The notes under the pieces are model-generated. The model was not told where the DNA came from. It searched no databases and saw only the letters and a list, made by a program, of their open reading frames with translations. Of a stretch of DNA of 64,000 nt, positions 24,866 through 37,190 are shown piece after piece (position 1 is the first letter of the stretch; every line of letters begins with the position of its first letter). Where the stretch lies: the NCBI RefSeq assembly GCF_024679095.1, contig NC_066529.1, forward strand, positions 2,677,094-2,741,093, read 5' to 3'. A program made the position numbers and the translations under genes. The stretch comes from Eriocheir sinensis (lineage: Eukaryota > Arthropoda > Malacostraca > Decapoda > Varunidae).

Positions 24866-25068
24866 CACATCAACTATTTCTGTAGGTCAAAGAGGAGGTC
24901 ATTCGGGTTCTAACGAGTGTTTCTTTCGGTTGACAGTACAGAGGAAGGATCAGACTACCACCAGGGTCATAAAACTACCCCTGAAAATGCCCATAACTCC
25001 TACGAAAGCATTGCCAAATATGTGAACTTGGGCGGGAAAATGTTTTAAAATACGACCCTAACAGTCCT
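24866..25068. mobile_element. Solo arm of a dispersed fold-back repeat
   Basis: Sequence from ATCAACTATTTCT through AATACGACCCTA closely matches 55,384-55,586 and, inverted, 55,019-55,205. Only one arm is present here. It encodes nothing recognisable and is probably a MITE-like element. Confidence 0.7.
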
Positions 25069-25069
25069 C

Positions 25070-26699
25070 CATATTCACTCCCATCTTTAATACTGAAAGC
25101 TACATGTGTACAGCCTCCTTTCTGTTGTCCGTTCCTCCACATAACTCTCTCTCTTTTGTAACTCCTCCACACCGCTACATATGTATTCTCGCCCATGGCC
25201 ACACAGACCCATATCTATCCATATCTGTAACTAGGGGAGCTACACTTGTCCAAATGTTATTACTAGGGTGTTGTTGTTTTTTTCACCTACATCCAACATC
25301 TTCACCCACAGCCCATCGATATCCACATCCCTGTTCACTCCTGATTTCTCACTTTGCCATGCAGTTAACTTACACCATTTACAGGAAGAGCTACGGACGC
25401 TTTTTAATGTTACTGCTTGAATCTTTCACACCCACACTTATTAGAATCAACATACAGTTCCGCACCCATACCAAAGCAACGTTATACTCTCTCTATTGAC
25501 AACTTTATATTATGGATTTGATGCCTTCTCCACACATATCCAACACGTATCGAACAGGTATCCACACCCATCAATATCTACCCCTTATCACAGACCCTCC
25601 CTTCAACACCTAACCACATTCATACACCGCCAGTCACCCTCACCATCACCACCACCACATCCACACCCATCCATACTCACCCCCATCACCCCCTCCCCCT
25701 CCCCTCATCACAATCACCAGCCCATCCATCCACTCCCGGATATGCATCGACTCCACTTTATGTAACACTTCGAGCCATCCAAGTGACCTTCAACCCCAGC
25801 TACCTCCCCCCCCCCCCCGCAACACACACACACACCTGTACACAAACATGCGGCATCTTCTTAACTCGTAAACTACTCCTACACGTGTGGCACTCCTACC
25901 TCTATTCTCCTCCTCATCCTCGTCCTTTTCTTCCTGTTTGTCGTACCTCCGCCCATACAGACCCATAAGCACACACCACGTACACATAAACCACATCACA
26001 TACATAAAGATCTACCACCACCGCCACCACCTCCACCACCACAACTACAACAACAACAAATAGATAAAAGACAACAGTATCACCCGTCACTCCCTCACCA
26101 TCCCTCTGTGACACCTGCTCCCACTAACTTCTCCATCACAGTCCAGCACGAACAAACACAACCAATTCGTATAATCCTGAGTGTCAATTTTTCATGCCCT
26201 CCATAAACGTTTTGATGCTTAACAGAGAGAAAACATGAAGAACGGTGGGTAGTTAGTGGTGTGTAAAGATGAGATATCCAGGCAGTAGGTTACCAAGGAG
26301 TTTGCAATGTCACACACCTACACCTGCTTCTTAGATGAGTTTTAGGGAAAGAGGCAAAAATGTTTAAAAGAGTCGAGTGTTTTCTCCATGAGTTTTCTTT
26401 TGGAGACTAACGTGCTGCATATATATATATTTTTTTTTAGTTTTGTTTATCAGCTTGTTTTGCTTATCAGATGTTGTTTTGTACTGTCCTTGGTCTGTCT
26501 CCTTACCGTTAATAATGTAACACTAATAAATTGAAGACATTATCCTTTGACAAGACTTCCCTTACCTCGATAAAAAATATAAAAAATCAATTATTGCGTC
26601 TTTTTTTTTTTCATCATGCCACGAAACTTCATTTAAAGACGTCATTATATTCTGCCACAAGTACACTTCAAAAAAAAGTCCCCTATTTTATTTTATTTT
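25070..26699. other. Gene-free stretch, CA/CCT-rich
   Basis: Pyrimidine- and CCA/CAC-rich (25,560-26,060) and then AT-rich sequence. No exon boundaries or protein motifs recognised. Confidence 0.5.
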
Positions 26700-27285
26700 T
26701 TTACAGTAAAGAAACCAACTCAAGGGCAACAAAAAGAAAGTGTAGGAAAAATCCCGCTAATCCCTTCTATAAAAGAGAAAAGTAAAGAGTGACCAAAAGA
26801 AAAGAGAGGTGGATGTGGGTATTTCCTTGTGTAGTTTCCCCTCCACACCGGACCTTCCACTGTGGCCTTGCGTTGAGGAAAAGGTGCAAAAAAAAAAATG
26901 GCCTTAAAATAATGTACTCAGGAGCTCCCAGTGATGGCGGAACTAGTACATCATTGCAACCTTTGTCCGTCTGCCTGTGGGGGTCGGAAAGCCCTTCAGA
27001 GACCTCATAGTAACAAACGCGCCGCTCCCCGCCCCTCGCCCTCACACTCATGCTTCCTTCCCTTCATCACGGGGAAATGCATAAACAAGAGAAACAGTCC
27101 TTCTTCTTGTCTCACGTTCATGTTCCTTAATAGTTTACCAGCTCGAGTTTACGTTTATCTTGTTCTTTTTTTAATATACAGTAAATGAAACGGCTCAAGG
27201 ACAAAAAAAAAAGAAAACAATAATGAAAAAAAAAGTCCGCAGAAGAGTTTAAGAGGAGTGGTCAAAAGAGAGGTCAATTTCGGGA
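26700..27285. repeat. Two diverged copies of a CTCAAGGGCA dispersed repeat
   Basis: Near 26,700-26,815 and 27,176-27,285 a segment of the type ACAGTAAA...CTCAAGG(G)CAACAAAAAG...CCGC followed by GAGTGACCAAAAG/GAGTGGTCAAAAG recurs. It resembles better-preserved copies at 45,187-45,279 and 60,541-60,632. Confidence 0.6.
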
Positions 27286-27389
27286 GGTCAATTTCCGTTT
27301 TTTGGATGTGTACTATTTTTGTTTACTCATATATTATTCTGCTTGTGTTCTGTTTTTCTTCCACCTTGCTGCTTCTGTTTTACCTGTGC

Positions 27390-28310
27390 CCGTGTACCTG
27401 TCGCTTGTTTGCCAGAAAAAGAAATAAAGAGAGTTTTTTTTGAGGGGGAGTATCATTGTTATTTACCGAAGTGCTGTTTCTTTGCTCGTGTGTTTTTTCT
27501 TCTACCCTGTTTTTTTCTCTTTTTTTTTTTACCCTCTGTCTCTGTACCTGCCTCCCTGTTTGCCGGGATAGGAAACAAAGGAAGTATTATATTCTTTACC
27601 CAAGTGTTGTTTTTTGGCCTGTATATTTTTCTTCCACCCTGTTTCTTCTTTTTTTTTTTACCCTCTGTCTCTGTGCCTGCCTCCCTGTTCGCCGGAATAA
27701 GAAACAAAGGAAGAATCATACGAAGAACTGAGTGTAGGAATCGCATACTCCACTGTACCTGTTCCCCTTTTGGGCCAGACAAGAAATGAGATGAAAATAA
27801 ACGAAGAACTGAATGTAGCTATCCCATACTTCACCGTGTACCTGTCAAAGTAAGAAATAAAGAGAAAATAAAACAGTAGAACGGAAAACTGATTGTAGAA
27901 ACGCTGTGTACCTGTCTGCCTGTTTGTCAAAATAAGAAAGAATGACAGAATAAAAGGAAGAGATGAATGTAGAAAACGCATATTTCACTGTACATATTCC
28001 CCTGTTTGGCCAGAAAAAGAAGTGAGGAGAAAATAAACGAAGAACGAAGAATTGGATGAATCTAACGCATAGCCACTTCACTGAGTACCTGTCAACATGT
28101 CTCCCAAAAGAGAACAGAATAAAAAGAAGAAATGAATGTAGAAAACGCATATTTCACTGTACTTAGTCCCCTGTTTGGCCAGAAAAAGAAGTGAGGAAAA
28201 AATAAACGAAGAATTGGATGTAGCTATCGCATACTTCACCGTGTACCTGTCTCCCAGTTTGCCAGAATAAGAAATAAAGAGAGAATAAAACTGGGAACAA
28301 CATGTAGGAA
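27390..28310. repeat. Irregular tandem repeat (TGTTTGCCAGAATAAGAAA)
   Basis: About ten diverged copies of a unit holding ACCTGTCTCCCTGTTTGCC and AGAATAAGAAATAAAGAGAG, at irregular spacing of roughly 70-130 bp. Apparent frames on both strands are repeat-derived. Confidence 0.7.
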
Positions 28311-28824
<514 letters not shown>

Positions 28825-28849
28825 AAAGAGAGACGGGGGGGGGGGGGTT

Positions 28850-30215
28850 AGGGAGGGAGTGGGAGTGCCCTGAGATCCCTTCCTTCTTTCCCCTGTCGCT
28901 CAGTTGCAGGCTCCAAGGTGCGCGGGGCGAGGCAAGGCGTCTCATTGGAGGTAACTGATGCTTGGCGAGACGCGGGCGGGGCTTGAAGGCTGTGGGAAGG
29001 CGGGCTGGTGGGTAAACTAAGGGCGGGAAGGGAGTCAGGGGCAAACAGGTGGGCGGTGGCGGTGGCGGGAGGGAATGCGAAGGCTGTAAGGAGGTGAGGG
29101 GCGGGAGGAAGGTGATGGGAGGGTGATGGATTAAGAACAGAAGGGGAGTGGCGAGGGGAGAGCTGATGGGAGAGGTGGTAAGCTGGTAAAGAGAAGGAAG
29201 AGAAGGGGGAACTGGAGGCTTCTGTGAAAGGGGTAAAGAGAGTGGATGGGTGGGAGGGCAGGCGAAGGGCGGAGTTGGAGCCAGCGAGAGAGAGAGAGAG
29301 GTGAGGTGCAGCGAAGGAGAAAAAAAGTAAAGAAAGAAGAAAAGTACAGCAAAGTGCCATGTGCTATTACGGTTAGCCGCTGTATTTTTTGTTATTCAAT
29401 TGGCGGTCCCGACACGGCCACCAGCTAGACAGGCCGGCAGAGGGACAGATAGCCAAGGAGAGTTATAGACAGGAGGAGGGGAATCAGTGTCCTGTTGCTC
29501 ATGGTCAATCGTCGGTTCACCTGAAGATGATAATTAGGACGGTGTGTTGGTGGTGGTGGTGGTGGTGCTGCTGCTGCTCCTAATGTTAAAATGAAGAGGT
29601 GAAAGAAGAACTAAACTCGGGGACTGATTCGCGAAGGGGATTCACAGTGTACTCGTAAATCTAGTTTTTAAGTTGACCGCCATCATACATTCAGTCAAAT
29701 TTTATCAGATTTTATCGGAAATGGGCCAGCCGACCCTTGGGAGAAGCAGGATACCAAACACTCGTGGTTTGCGTCGGACCGCCACCCAAGCCTTTCGTGC
29801 ACCACAGGAAGCACCCACGCCCGGCCCGCAAAGCCAAGACGGGTGTTTCCTTAAGTAAGTCATTCAGTCACTCTGTGTTTTCATTTATTCGTCATCATTT
29901 AGTCACTTCATCGAAGTTTTTCCAAAAAGTTAAACACCTTGAGATATTAACCTATGAATGTGCTCATATGAATTCGGTGATTATTTGCCGATCCGTTTTT
30001 TTATATGTATTTTTTTATAACGAGAAAATACAGACAAAGAAACACACATACAGAGAAACGAAGAATTATCGCCCCCTCAGAGACAGCCGATAATCATAAA
30101 GATAACGATAATGATAATGATTTTAATAATGATTATTATAAAACTAAAAATAGTAAGCAGGCAGCAATCCAGCTCAGGAAAGATTCTTGTTGAAGTATGC
30201 GAAGAAAAAAATCAC
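28850..30215. other. Gene-free stretch
   Basis: G-rich on the + strand to about 29,300 (GGGCGGG / AGGTGATGGGAGG), then mixed. Frames near 29,680-29,860 have no family motif or consistent splice partner. Confidence 0.45.
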
Positions 30216-30216
30216 C

Positions 30217-30218
<2 letters not shown>

Positions 30219-30250
<32 letters not shown>

Positions 30251-31460
30251 GGGGGGAGAAAAAAATAAAGGTTCTTCACCTCTGGTGCTAGGAGTGTGGC
30301 CTTGACGCTGTTGCTAATGCCCTTGGGAGCGCCTCTGAAGCAACACCAGGTCGAGGACCACAACCTGGGGACACTCACCGCCGTCTGCATGATGAAGCAA
30401 CTCCAGAGAGCTATGGAAAATCTTTGTTTATTATTTCTATCAAAAGAAGCATGATACCGTATTTTGCCGAGACTGTAGGTAACTACAAACTAGTGAAAAG
30501 TTTCTTTATATATTCGTCGGTGTTCAGTTTCAAGTTATTCCATTGTGGTAGAAACTGGTCATTGAACTTTATGAAAGTTACTTAACGCCATCACGATATT
30601 GATTAATGTTTCTATAAGAAACTTCCTTGAATATTAATGAGTACCGATTATATTAACATAATTATGTAATCATATACTATTAATATGTAATATGGTAATA
30701 GTCTTCAGAATAGTTTTACAGACGTTTTACTTTGTGATTTAATTTCTTTCGGCACCCTTGACTGAGGTGGCCAGTGAGGGCCTAAACAGAGGGTTTCTGT
30801 TTTAGTATTGGAAACTTTAGAGAGCTAGGGGATGTTTCGTGATGGTAATACTGCAAGGATAGATAGAAGCCCTAGTTGTTAACATTACTTAGATATGCTT
30901 AAACCGTTTTTTGGGTGTTGGAAAAAGTTTGCAGAAAGCAGGGCAAAGAGAGCCATTTGAGTTAGTGACACTGCAGGAATTGATAAAAAATTTTTTTATG
31001 TTTCTAGTTACACGGAGAGGACGGCTGAAAGCTGTTTTTGGTGTTGGTAAAGCAATAAGGATGACTTTGAACTTTTTGACTGGTAAATGGGGATTTGATC
31101 AGAGTCTGTCTGGGTGTAGCTAACACTGAAGGCATGACCATAGGAGCTGGGGGGAAGGGGGGGGGGTCTGCTGAAAGCTGCAGTATTTTTTAGCTCCACT
31201 TCTGGTGTCGCTAACGCTGTAGAAATGGGAAGATGCTCCTTTGGGGGTTGGTAACACATGATGGCGGACAAGGTCTAGATTGTATAGTTATGACGATCGC
31301 CAAGGCTGACGAGGGGCCGAGGCGCCGGAATACAGATTTGCAGAGCTCGTTTTTCACATTATGGAGTCGTTAAGCGCGGAATAACGTCGGTGGCTGGTTT
31401 TTTTTTTTTTTCTTTTCTTCTTCTTCATCTTTCTTCTTTTCTTCTTCTTTTTTCTTCTTT
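30219..31460. other. Gene-free, mostly AT-rich stretch
   Basis: A short (AG)n at about 30,220-30,246. Two loosely similar stretches lie near 30,800 and 30,920 (GGAAA...GCAGAAAG/ACTGCAAGGAT). Nothing with coding or RNA structure recognised. Confidence 0.45.
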
Positions 31461-31462
31461 CG

Positions 31463-31588
<126 letters not shown>

Positions 31589-31589
31589 C

Positions 31590-32431
31590 ATATCATTCAT
31601 ATTTTTATTAATATTAATAATATTATTATTATCTAAGGCAGTTTTACTTCGATTTAATTTGATTTTTTATTTGTGTGACGCATAAAGTTATGGAAGGTGT
31701 ACATGGAATAGCTTTACACAAAAAAGAAACACGCACGCGCACGTTTCCTAATGGTGATGGTGAAAATGAGAAACAAGAAAATGTGAGAAAGAAAAGTTCC
31801 TTGCGATTCTCCTTCCAAAACACGTCAATAAAACATGGAATATACTGCAATATGATATATCAAAGGCATAAAGATATCCCATTGCTAACATAGCTAACCT
31901 AATCCTCTTCAGATCCCTGACGCGTCCGAGGAAGCTACATTTTACTGAGAAAGAAAAAAAAATTCATAATGCAGGTGTCGTGACTAGGTTCCTTGCGTTG
32001 ACTTCCGCCCACAGCCAGCGTCATCCGTAAGACCAGGAGATGAGTGCATGGCGAAGCTCAGCTCCTGCCGTTGATGTCGTTACACTCTAATCTGCTGAAT
32101 GGCATCATAATACATTATAGCAACAATAGATCTCTAGCCGCCTTGCTGACAGCAGGGGTCACGAAACGCCGCGTTGTGGTTGTGCAATTGTTACTTCTCA
32201 GGCACAAGCCACTGGAGTGCTTTTGCTGTAGGCGAAGAAACAAATATTAATTTAAATTTTTCCACACCTATACGGAGGGTCCAAGCGTGGCGCCCGGAGA
32301 CTGTAGCAGCACTGTTGTCCGGCTGTGGCTCAGCACTCAAGGAGCATTAGGTAGAAGTCGCTGGGCATAGCACTGACCTCGGACGGGGAGATGGACCCGC
32401 ATACGCGAACACGACACGCACGCCTCTACGC

Positions 32432-32432
<1 letters not shown>
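31590..32432. other. No recognisable feature
   Basis: Unique sequence. No exon, RNA gene or repeat family identified. Confidence 0.45.
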
Positions 32433-32482
<50 letters not shown>

Positions 32483-32678
32483 ATACCTATATTTAATCTT
32501 TGAAAACAGCTTTAGTTGTGTTGTAATATATATTGTGGTTGAGATACAGAAATGAAAGAAAATACAGACCATAGACATATTGCAATAGAGATTTTTCTAG
32601 AGTAAGTAATTTTTCTGGGCAAACCGTACATTTTAAGCGGGCGGGGTAAGAGTAGTCCTTGTGGTGCCCTCTGTCTGC

Positions 32679-32735
<57 letters not shown>
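32433..32735. repeat. (CA)n and (GT)n microsatellites around a unique segment
   Basis: (CA)n at about 32,433-32,477 and (GT)n at about 32,681-32,735, inverted relative to each other across about 200 bp. Confidence 0.9.
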
Positions 32736-32736
<1 letters not shown>

Positions 32737-32819
32737 ATTCACCATGGTCTGATCATGCGCCGGACTCACGATCGCCAGCCAGTACTCTCCCAGAATGAGT
32801 TTGGAGTTCACGTGACGGA

Positions 32820-33012
32820 ACTGGGTACGACTGAAACCTTATCGTCACACACCCGGGAGGCGGGACACAACTCTCGACTGACACCCGGTACCCATCCACT
32901 GCTGGGAGGACAGGGGGCACGGATTAAAGGAGACTGCGTGCCCACCCGTCCCCAGTCCCCACTCCGCCGAGGAATCAAACCTGGGACCTCTTGGTTGTGA
33001 GGCGAGCATGCC
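32820..33012 (-). mobile_element. tRNA-derived SINE (type 2)
   Basis: Read on the - strand, GTGGCATGCTCGCCTCAC (A-box-like) is followed about 25 bp later by CCAGGTTTGATTCCTC (B box). The rest is a GC-rich body ending near 32,820. It lacks a full tRNA fold and extends well beyond tRNA length, so it is a SINE rather than a tRNA gene. Confidence 0.6.
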
Positions 33013-33475
33013 ACAAAGATCCGCGTGTGTGTGTGTGTGTGTGAGGGGAGGAGCCTTGCCTGAAAGTGAAGGTGCGGCCGGAGATCCAAGAGAAGCGCGC
33101 GTTGCCTTGGACCAGTTCCTACACATCCTCGCCGCCCCAGGCAAGGCCAACCACTTTGTCCAGCATTGCTTCGTCCGCTTCCCTCTTCTAAATAGATCAC
33201 AACAATACATCACAAGCAAACCTCATAAGACATACATTTTTTTATCAACTATCCATCGTCTTTCTCGTACTTGTGACTGTGATATTTAGCGTTGAAGAAA
33301 AGTCATGTAACACCCCCAATGAGTCGCCTCCGTGAGCGATATCAAGAGGGCCACGACCGCTCTGCAAGGAAGGTCCCCTGAATGATCCAACTGAAGAGGA
33401 TTCCCGCTGCGAAGAACATCCAGTGCCCATCTTCAGGGTGGAGCACGCATGTATGTACGAACGCATGTCGCCGGG
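33013..33475. other. Upstream region of the cuticle gene
   Basis: Includes a short (GT)n at about 33,024-33,042, then unique sequence leading to the cuticle gene promoter. No further gene. Confidence 0.5.
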
Positions 33476-33504
33476 TATATAAGGGGCAAGTAGACCAGCG
33501 TCAG
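33476..33504 (+). promoter_or_regulatory. Core promoter of the cuticle gene: TATA box and initiator
   Basis: TATATAAG at 33,476-33,483 is followed 25 bp later (first base to first base) by GTCAGC with TCAG at 33,501, the arthropod initiator pattern. This predicts a ~30-nt 5'UTR before the ATG at 33,531. Spacing and motif fit an RNA polymerase II TATA/Inr promoter, common for cuticle genes. Confidence 0.75.
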
Positions 33505-33530
33505 CCAGAATCCCGCCAACCGCCGCAGAC

Positions 33531-33584
33531 ATGGGATCCTGGACTAGCTTAGTGAGTACTGCATCCACACGTGTCTTCGTGCCT

Positions 33585-33652
<68 letters not shown>

Positions 33653-36185
33653 ACATATCATATACATCAATATTCTTTTAATCGTTATGTTCTTACATAC
33701 GTAAATGTTTACGCACAATTTTCACAGTTCATAGTTTTAGCTAATGCGTATTTCCCCAAGCAGAAGGTAAATTGTAACACTTCCACCTCTCTTCCAGGCG
33801 GTGTTGGCCCTGGCGGTGGTTAGCGCGCTAAGTTTTCCTGATCCTGATTCTGACTACAAAATTCCGACCGTGGGAGGAGGACATCGGGCCCAGTACTACG
33901 TCCTGCACTCTGACGGCACCTACAAGTATGGCTACGACACCGCCGACGGAATCTTCGAGCAGGCTATGGCGAAGACACCCGGACGTCTGAGCGGAGAGTT
34001 CGGATACAAAGACCCGACAGGCACCGACGTTAAGCTGGAGTATACGGCTGATGAGCGAGGCTTCATCGCAACAGGCGCCCATCTTCCGGTGGCTCCTGAG
34101 GTAACGCTTCCTGAAGCTGTGGCCCCGTCAGTGTACAAAGCAGCTGACCCGGCCCCTCTGCCTGCTGCTGACCCGGTCCCAGCTTTCGAAGATGTGATTG
34201 CGTTGAGAAGCGGCACTGGTGCGCCTGCTGCCCCGTCCACTTATGAAGTGGCTGACGTAATAAGCAGTTTTGGAGATGATGGGAGCTACAGCTTTTCGTA
34301 CGGCACTTCCGGCAGTTCAAGGAGTGAGTCTGGGGACTCTGACAACGCAGTAAGCGGAAAATATTCCTACGTGACGGATGATGGAGTCGACCACAAGATC
34401 GAGTACGTGGCAGGGGCAGCCACAGGCTATATTGCCAGAGGAGATTCCCTACCCGTGGGTCCACCTGTTCCCGGAGCAGAATCAGGTATTCCCACAGGAC
34501 ACATTGTGCCCGTCCTTAGCGAGGAAGAAGCAAACGCCCTCGCTGGAGCCAGGTACACAGCAGCAGACCCCGACACTCCTGCCCTAACTTACAGCGCAGC
34601 TTCCTCTCCCAGGGACGCCTCCTACTCGTTCAGTTACGCCGCCGATGATAGCTCTCGCTCCGAAAGCGCCGATGCCAACCTCAACATCAAGGGAAGCTAC
34701 AGCTTCCTGCCGCCTGGCGAGGGTCAGAGACTTATTGTTAACTACATTGCAGGATCTGAGACTGGATTTGTGGCAGAAGGTGACCACCTTCCTAAAGTTT
34801 CAGATGATTTTGGCTCGAAACTAACTGGTGTTGCTGAACCTGTCTACCCCGTTCTGACTAAGGCAGCTCCTCCATCTCATTCGGCCTCCGCAGCCCTTGC
34901 AGCCCCTGTAGCTTCCTCTGAGCCAGCAGGATCACCTGTCATCTCGTACAGTGCTCCCTCTGACGCCGCATACTCCTTCAGCTACGATGCGGGCGACAGT
35001 TCTCGATCCGAAAGTGCAGACTCAAACCTTAACATCAAGGGAACCTATAGCTTTGTGCCTCCAGGTGAAAGTCATCGGTACAGCGTGAACTACGTGGCAG
35101 GATCTGGCACAGGCTTTGTAGCCGAGGGAGACCATCTCCCAGTGGCACCAGAGGCCACGTTTGATTCAAAACTTTCTGGGGCTTATGAAACTGCTGCACC
35201 CGTGCATGATACACCGTCAGTGTACAAAGCAGCTGACCCGGCCCCTCTCCCTGCTGCTGACCCGGTCCCAGCTTTCGAAGATGTGATTGCGTTGAGAAGC
35301 GGCACTGGTGCGCCTGCTGCCCCGTCCACTTATGAAGTGGCTGACGTAATAAGCAGTTTTGGAGATGATGGGAGCTACAGCTTTTCGTACGGCACTTCCG
35401 GCAGTTCAAGGAGTGAGTCTGGGGACTCTGACAACGCAGTAAGCGGAAAATATTCCTACGTGACGGATGATGGAGTCGACCACAAGATCGAGTACGTGGC
35501 AGGGGCAGCCACAGGCTATATTGCCAGAGGAGATTCCCTACCCGTGGGTCCACCTGTTCCCGGAGCAGAATCAGGTATTCCCACAGGACACATTGTGCCC
35601 GTCCTTAGCGAGGAAGAAGCAAACGCCCTCGCTGGAGCCAGGTACACAGCAGCAGACCCCGACACTCCTGCCCTAACTTACAGCGCAGCTTCCTCTCCCA
35701 GGGACGCCTCCTACTCGTTCAGTTACGCCGCCGATGATAGCTCTCGCTCCGAAAGCGCCGATGCCAACCTCAACATCAAGGGAAGCTACAGCTTCCTGCC
35801 GCCTGGCGAGGGTCAGAGACTTATTGTTAACTACATTGCAGGATCTGAGACTGGATTTGTGGCAGAAGGTGACCACCTTCCTAAAGTTTCAGACGATTTT
35901 GGCTCGAAACTTGATGTGGTTCCTGCCCCTGTCTCTCCTGTCCTGACCAAGGCAGCTCCTGTTGCTGCTCCGGTCCCCACTCTCCTGGATGAAACTCAGT
36001 TGAGGAGTGGCACTGGTGCCTCTGAAGCAGCTGTCGTTCCCGCTATCATTGAAGCCGTCGAAGTCAGAGACAGCTATCAGCCTATTGGTCACTCGACCCA
36101 CGTGGTTGGTGATGTCTTGCTTCATCAGTACGGCTCGGCGAGTGCCGGCAAGTATGGTTACGTCTTCACTGCTCTTGACCACTGA
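33531..36185 (+). CDS. Large multi-module RR cuticle protein (802 residues)
   Basis: Two exons: 33531-33551 (MGSWTSL) and 33798-36185, phase 0, GTGAGT donor and CTTCCAG acceptor; TGA stop. A short signal-peptide exon split from the rest is typical of arthropod cuticle genes. Residues 1-19 form a signal peptide ending VSALS. Six Rebers-Riddiford-like modules follow: the first (about 46-104) fits the chitin-binding consensus (GEFGYKDPTGTDVKLEY, YTADERGF, HLPVAPE). Modules 2-6 (about 167-225, 280-340, 396-455, 530-588, 643-703) keep aromatic residues (YSFSY, GFVAEGDHLP) but replace the A-x-E of the consensus with AG-x2-TG. Modules 2-3 and 5-6 are identical copies. Linkers are Ala/Pro/Val-rich. 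It is expected to be secreted by epidermis and to bind chitin in the exoskeleton; the binding of modules 2-6 is uncertain. Confidence 0.93.
33592..33649. repeat. (CA)n microsatellite in cuticle-gene intron
   Basis: About 58 bp of CA within the 246-bp intron, starting 40 bp after the donor. A possible polymorphic marker linked to the gene. Confidence 0.95.
34125..34822 (+). repeat. 698-bp internal block, copy 1, of the cuticle gene
   Basis: Identical to 35,214-35,911 except for two synonymous changes (CTG/CTC Leu near 34,160; GAT/GAC Asp near 34,805). The offset is 1,089 bp, a multiple of three, so the frame is kept. It encodes residues 117-349, covering RR modules 2 and 3. Confidence 0.97.
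35214..35911 (+). repeat. 698-bp internal block, copy 2, of the cuticle gene
   Basis: Encodes residues 480-712, identical to residues 117-349. Module 4 and its linkers (about 350-479) separate the copies. Near-identity at synonymous sites points to a recent duplication, gene conversion, or an assembly effect. Confidence 0.97.
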
Positions 36186-36348
36186 AGTGAATTTAGCCGT
36201 ACAAAGAGCAGAGAAAAGACAGGACGGACATTCTTCAAGCTGAATTTCTGACTACGACCTGATACGTTTACTATACAAGGGTAACCGGTGCTGATTTTTT
36301 TGTACTAACAGTTGGGAAAATGTAATGTGAAAAAAGCATTTTGACGAA

Positions 36349-36354
36349 AATAAA
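36349..36354 (+). promoter_or_regulatory. Polyadenylation signal AATAAA of the cuticle gene
   Basis: About 165 bp after the stop codon, followed by an A-rich stretch and ATTCTTTATTGG. Confidence 0.65.
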
Positions 36355-36386
36355 AAAAATACATTCTTTATTGGAATTTATTTCAT

Positions 36387-36518
<132 letters not shown>

Positions 36519-36856
36519 AGATGAACGCTCTCTGATGAGCTGTAGTCCATCCAAAATATCAGTAGTTGCAATTAATATAGTAAATCATTGTTATCAGAAA
36601 AAAATCTCAGGAGACGTTTAATAACAAAAAAAAACAAGTATTATATTCTTTGAGTTCGTTCAAGAACATTCTAATTGTTTTACTTTGAATGACACTTGCT
36701 TATGAAGATTAATATGCATGGGTAACCTCAGTGTAAAGGAAAAAAGGATAAAACACGAACATAATGTACTTAATGTTGACCAGAAATGAAAAAGAAAACA
36801 CTTGTCCGGTGCCTGAAGGTGCTGAAGGAGGCAATCCAGACACACTTGTTCAGACC

Positions 36857-37051
36857 ACCGTTGCCAGATCATCGTACTCAGAGCCATGGTATTTACCGGC
36901 TTCTGACGCACAGCTATTGCCAAGTAGCATCAGGAATTAACTATTTTAACGATAATTATAAGTGAATTTCGTTATTGTGGTCCAGGAGACAGTTTTGGGG
37001 TCGGAAGTCGGTAATTATAGGAGGCTGAGTACGACAATCTGGCACCGTTGG
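36857..37051. mobile_element. MITE-like element, family A, copy 1
   Basis: Ends form imperfect inverted repeats: ACCGTTGCCAGAT(C)ATCGTACTCAG at the left and CTGAGTACGACAATCTGGCAC at the right, about 195 bp apart. No coding capacity. It is most similar to copy 4 at 59,462-59,654, including the internal TTTAACGATAA and GGGTCGGAA parts. Confidence 0.8.
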
Positions 37052-37190
37052 AACTTCAGACTCTTGGGTGTCGGCTGTTTAAGTTGCCATGATCGTGTGA
37101 AGCTGCGTGCCGGCGTTCATGTTTCGCCGGCAACACTTCTCTTCATACACGTCAGCAGTTCCAGGTGGAGTCAGCGAGAAGAAAAGTAGG

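Noticed and set aside
29673..30093. Frames near 29.7-30.1 kb as an exon
   Set aside because: No family motif and no partner exon with matching phase could be found.
30290..30390. Possible first exon on the - strand (ATGATGCAGACGGCG|GTGAGT)
   Set aside because: The start and donor look acceptable, but no downstream exon continues an open frame with a recognisable protein, so it is probably chance.
34378..34587. Overlapping frames inside the cuticle gene and receptor exon 5 (both strands)
   Set aside because: They are shadow frames of a GC-rich coding exon; the sense frame has the domain motifs and the consistent splice phases.
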